Of a stretch of 13,498 bases of DNA, positions 12,714-13,498 are shown in pieces (within the stretch, counting starts at the first letter, position 1; the number at the start of each line of letters is the position of its first letter). Where the stretch lies: NCBI GenBank assembly GCA_050260215.1, contig JBLNBU010000268.1:1-13498 (forward strand), read 5' to 3'. This DNA comes from JBLNBU01 sp050260215 (GTDB lineage: Bacteria > Pseudomonadota > Alphaproteobacteria > Rhodospirillales > Magnetospirillaceae). Made by a program: the position numbers and the translations under genes. Below the pieces are notes generated by a model. That model ran no database searches. It saw only the letters and a program-made list of their open reading frames with translations, and had not been told where the DNA came from.

Positions 12714-13498
12714 CTACACCGGCAGCGACATGGTGAAGCGCGCACCCTGCCCCGGCACCGAGTCGACGGTCAGGCGGCCGCCGTGGCCCTCGACGATGGT
12801 GCGGCTGATGGCCAGCCCGAGGCCGGTGCCGATGCCGCTGCCGTCGGCGGGCTGGGTCGAAGTGCGCGAAAACGGCTGGAACAGGCGGACCAGCTCGGCC
12901 TCGGGGATGCCCGGCCCCTGGTCGATCACCGACACCCGGGCCTCGCCGCCCTCGCGCCAGGCCGAAACGCGGACCTCGGCGCCTTCGGGGGAGAACTTGA
13001 CCGCGTTGCCGATCAGGTTGTTGAGCACCTGGGTCAGCTTGGGGGCGTCGGCGACGACGATGCCGGCACCAGAGCGGTCAGCGCGCACGCGCACCCGGCG
13101 CGGCTGCGCCAGCACCCCGTTCAGAGCCACCGCCTCGGAGACCAGAACGTCGAGGTCGAGGGGCTGGTTGTGCAGCACGAGCCGGCCCAGCTGGGTACGC
13201 GACAGTTCCAGGAAGGATTCGACGATCCCGGTCATGAAGCGGCTTGAATCGCGGATTTGCTGGAGGAACTGCCGCTCGACGGGGTCCAGCCGCTCCTCGA
13301 CCCGGCTTTGCAGGTATTCGGCATAGGCGGCGATGATGCCCAGCGGATTGCGCAGGTCGTGGGCGGCCATGCCCAGCATCAGGCCCAGGCGCTCGTTGGC
13401 ACGGGCCAGCTCGGCATTGTTGCGCGCCAGCTCGCGCTGCATGTTGGCCAGCTCGGTGTTGATCCGGGTGAAATCGTCGAGGACGGCCTCCTCGGGGG
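12714..13498 (-). CDS. Sensor histidine kinase, C-terminal part (5' end outside window)
   Basis: The last 260 or so residues of a histidine kinase; the frame stays open to the window edge, past the first internal Met at 13442. It begins with a heptad-like coiled coil (INTELANMQRELARNNAELA). The HisKA box is MAAHDLRNPLGIIAAYAEYL, with the phospho-acceptor His. The ATPase domain has an N box (NLIGNAVKFSPEG), a G1 box (VIDQGPGIPEAE), an F box (LFQPFSRTS) and a G2 box (GTGLGLAISRTIVEGHGG), all intact. The HDLRNP box resembles those of HisKA kinases with upstream sensory or receiver domains, not visible here. It points the same way as the pad-like operon 143 bases downstream, but a promoter and hairpin lie between, so a functional link is only possible. 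Its response regulator and signal are unknown. Confidence 0.92.
   Translation of the reverse strand, partial: PEEAVLDDFTRINTELANMQRELARNNAELARANERLGLMLGMAAHDLRNPLGIIAAYAEYLQSRVEERLDPVERQFLQQIRDSSRFMTGIVESFLELSRTQLGRLVLHNQPLDLDVLVSEAVALNGVLAQPRRVRVRADRSGAGIVVADAPKLTQVLNNLIGNAVKFSPEGAEVRVSAWREGGEARVSVIDQGPGIPEAELVRLFQPFSRTSTQPADGSGIGTGLGLAISRTIVEGHGGRLTVDSVPGQGARFTMSLPV

Noticed and set aside
12160..13326. Open frame of about 388 codons on the + strand across the thioesterase and kinase region
   Set aside because: It crosses an intergenic promoter region and two well-supported - strand genes, and has no recognisable domain.
1..13498. CRISPR array, tRNA, rRNA, insertion sequence, attachment site or replication origin
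   Set aside because: No regularly spaced repeats, tRNA-like cloverleaf, transposase motif or iteron cluster was seen on either strand by eye.

Overview
The window is high-GC DNA (roughly two-thirds G+C), with tightly packed, overlapping genes on both strands. Protein styles fit an alphaproteobacterium of the Rhodospirillales, such as Magnetospirillum or a relative. That placement is inference from sequence feel and gene content; no rRNA or other taxonomic marker is present. No tRNA, rRNA, CRISPR array or insertion sequence was seen, and no stretch over 300 bases lacks a gene.

Left block (1-4363, + strand): the end of hypF, then hypC, hypD, hypE and hypX, almost all joined by 1-4 base overlaps. 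This is a [NiFe]-hydrogenase maturation operon. HypF/HypE make the CN ligands, HypC/HypD assemble the Fe(CN)2CO unit, and HypX is known to make the CO ligand from formyl-tetrahydrofolate, a route associated with hydrogenase maturation in oxygen.

Middle block (4383-6221, + strand): a lower-GC HigB/HigA-type toxin-antitoxin pair with its own promoter/operator repeats. An HI0933/YhiN-like FAD flavoprotein follows, whose likely GTG start overlaps the higA stop. The flavoprotein ends tail-to-tail with the next block, sharing 4 bases.

Right block (6218-12570, - strand, read right to left): a small hotdog thioesterase (FlK-like), a molybdopterin oxidoreductase large subunit, a four-cluster ferredoxin subunit, an NrfD/DmsC-like membrane subunit, a phenylacetate-CoA ligase and a MoaD/ThiS-like small protein. 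The three oxidoreductase subunits plus the ligase match the PadB-PadC-PadD-PadJ set of anaerobic phenylacetate degradation. In that pathway phenylacetate becomes phenylacetyl-CoA and is then oxidised at the alpha carbon to phenylglyoxylate, with electrons passed to quinone. A good sigma70-like promoter (12605-12633), with a 16-bp interrupted palindrome over its -10 element, lies just upstream of the thioesterase gene. Further upstream is a partial sensor histidine kinase (12714 to the window edge).

The most interesting points are the thioesterase fused into the pad operon by an ATGA overlap, the atypical Fe-S and Mo-ligand region of the large subunit, and the MoaD-like protein lacking the terminal Gly-Gly. 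The phenylglyoxylate oxidoreductase and benzoyl-CoA genes expected for a full pathway are not in the window.
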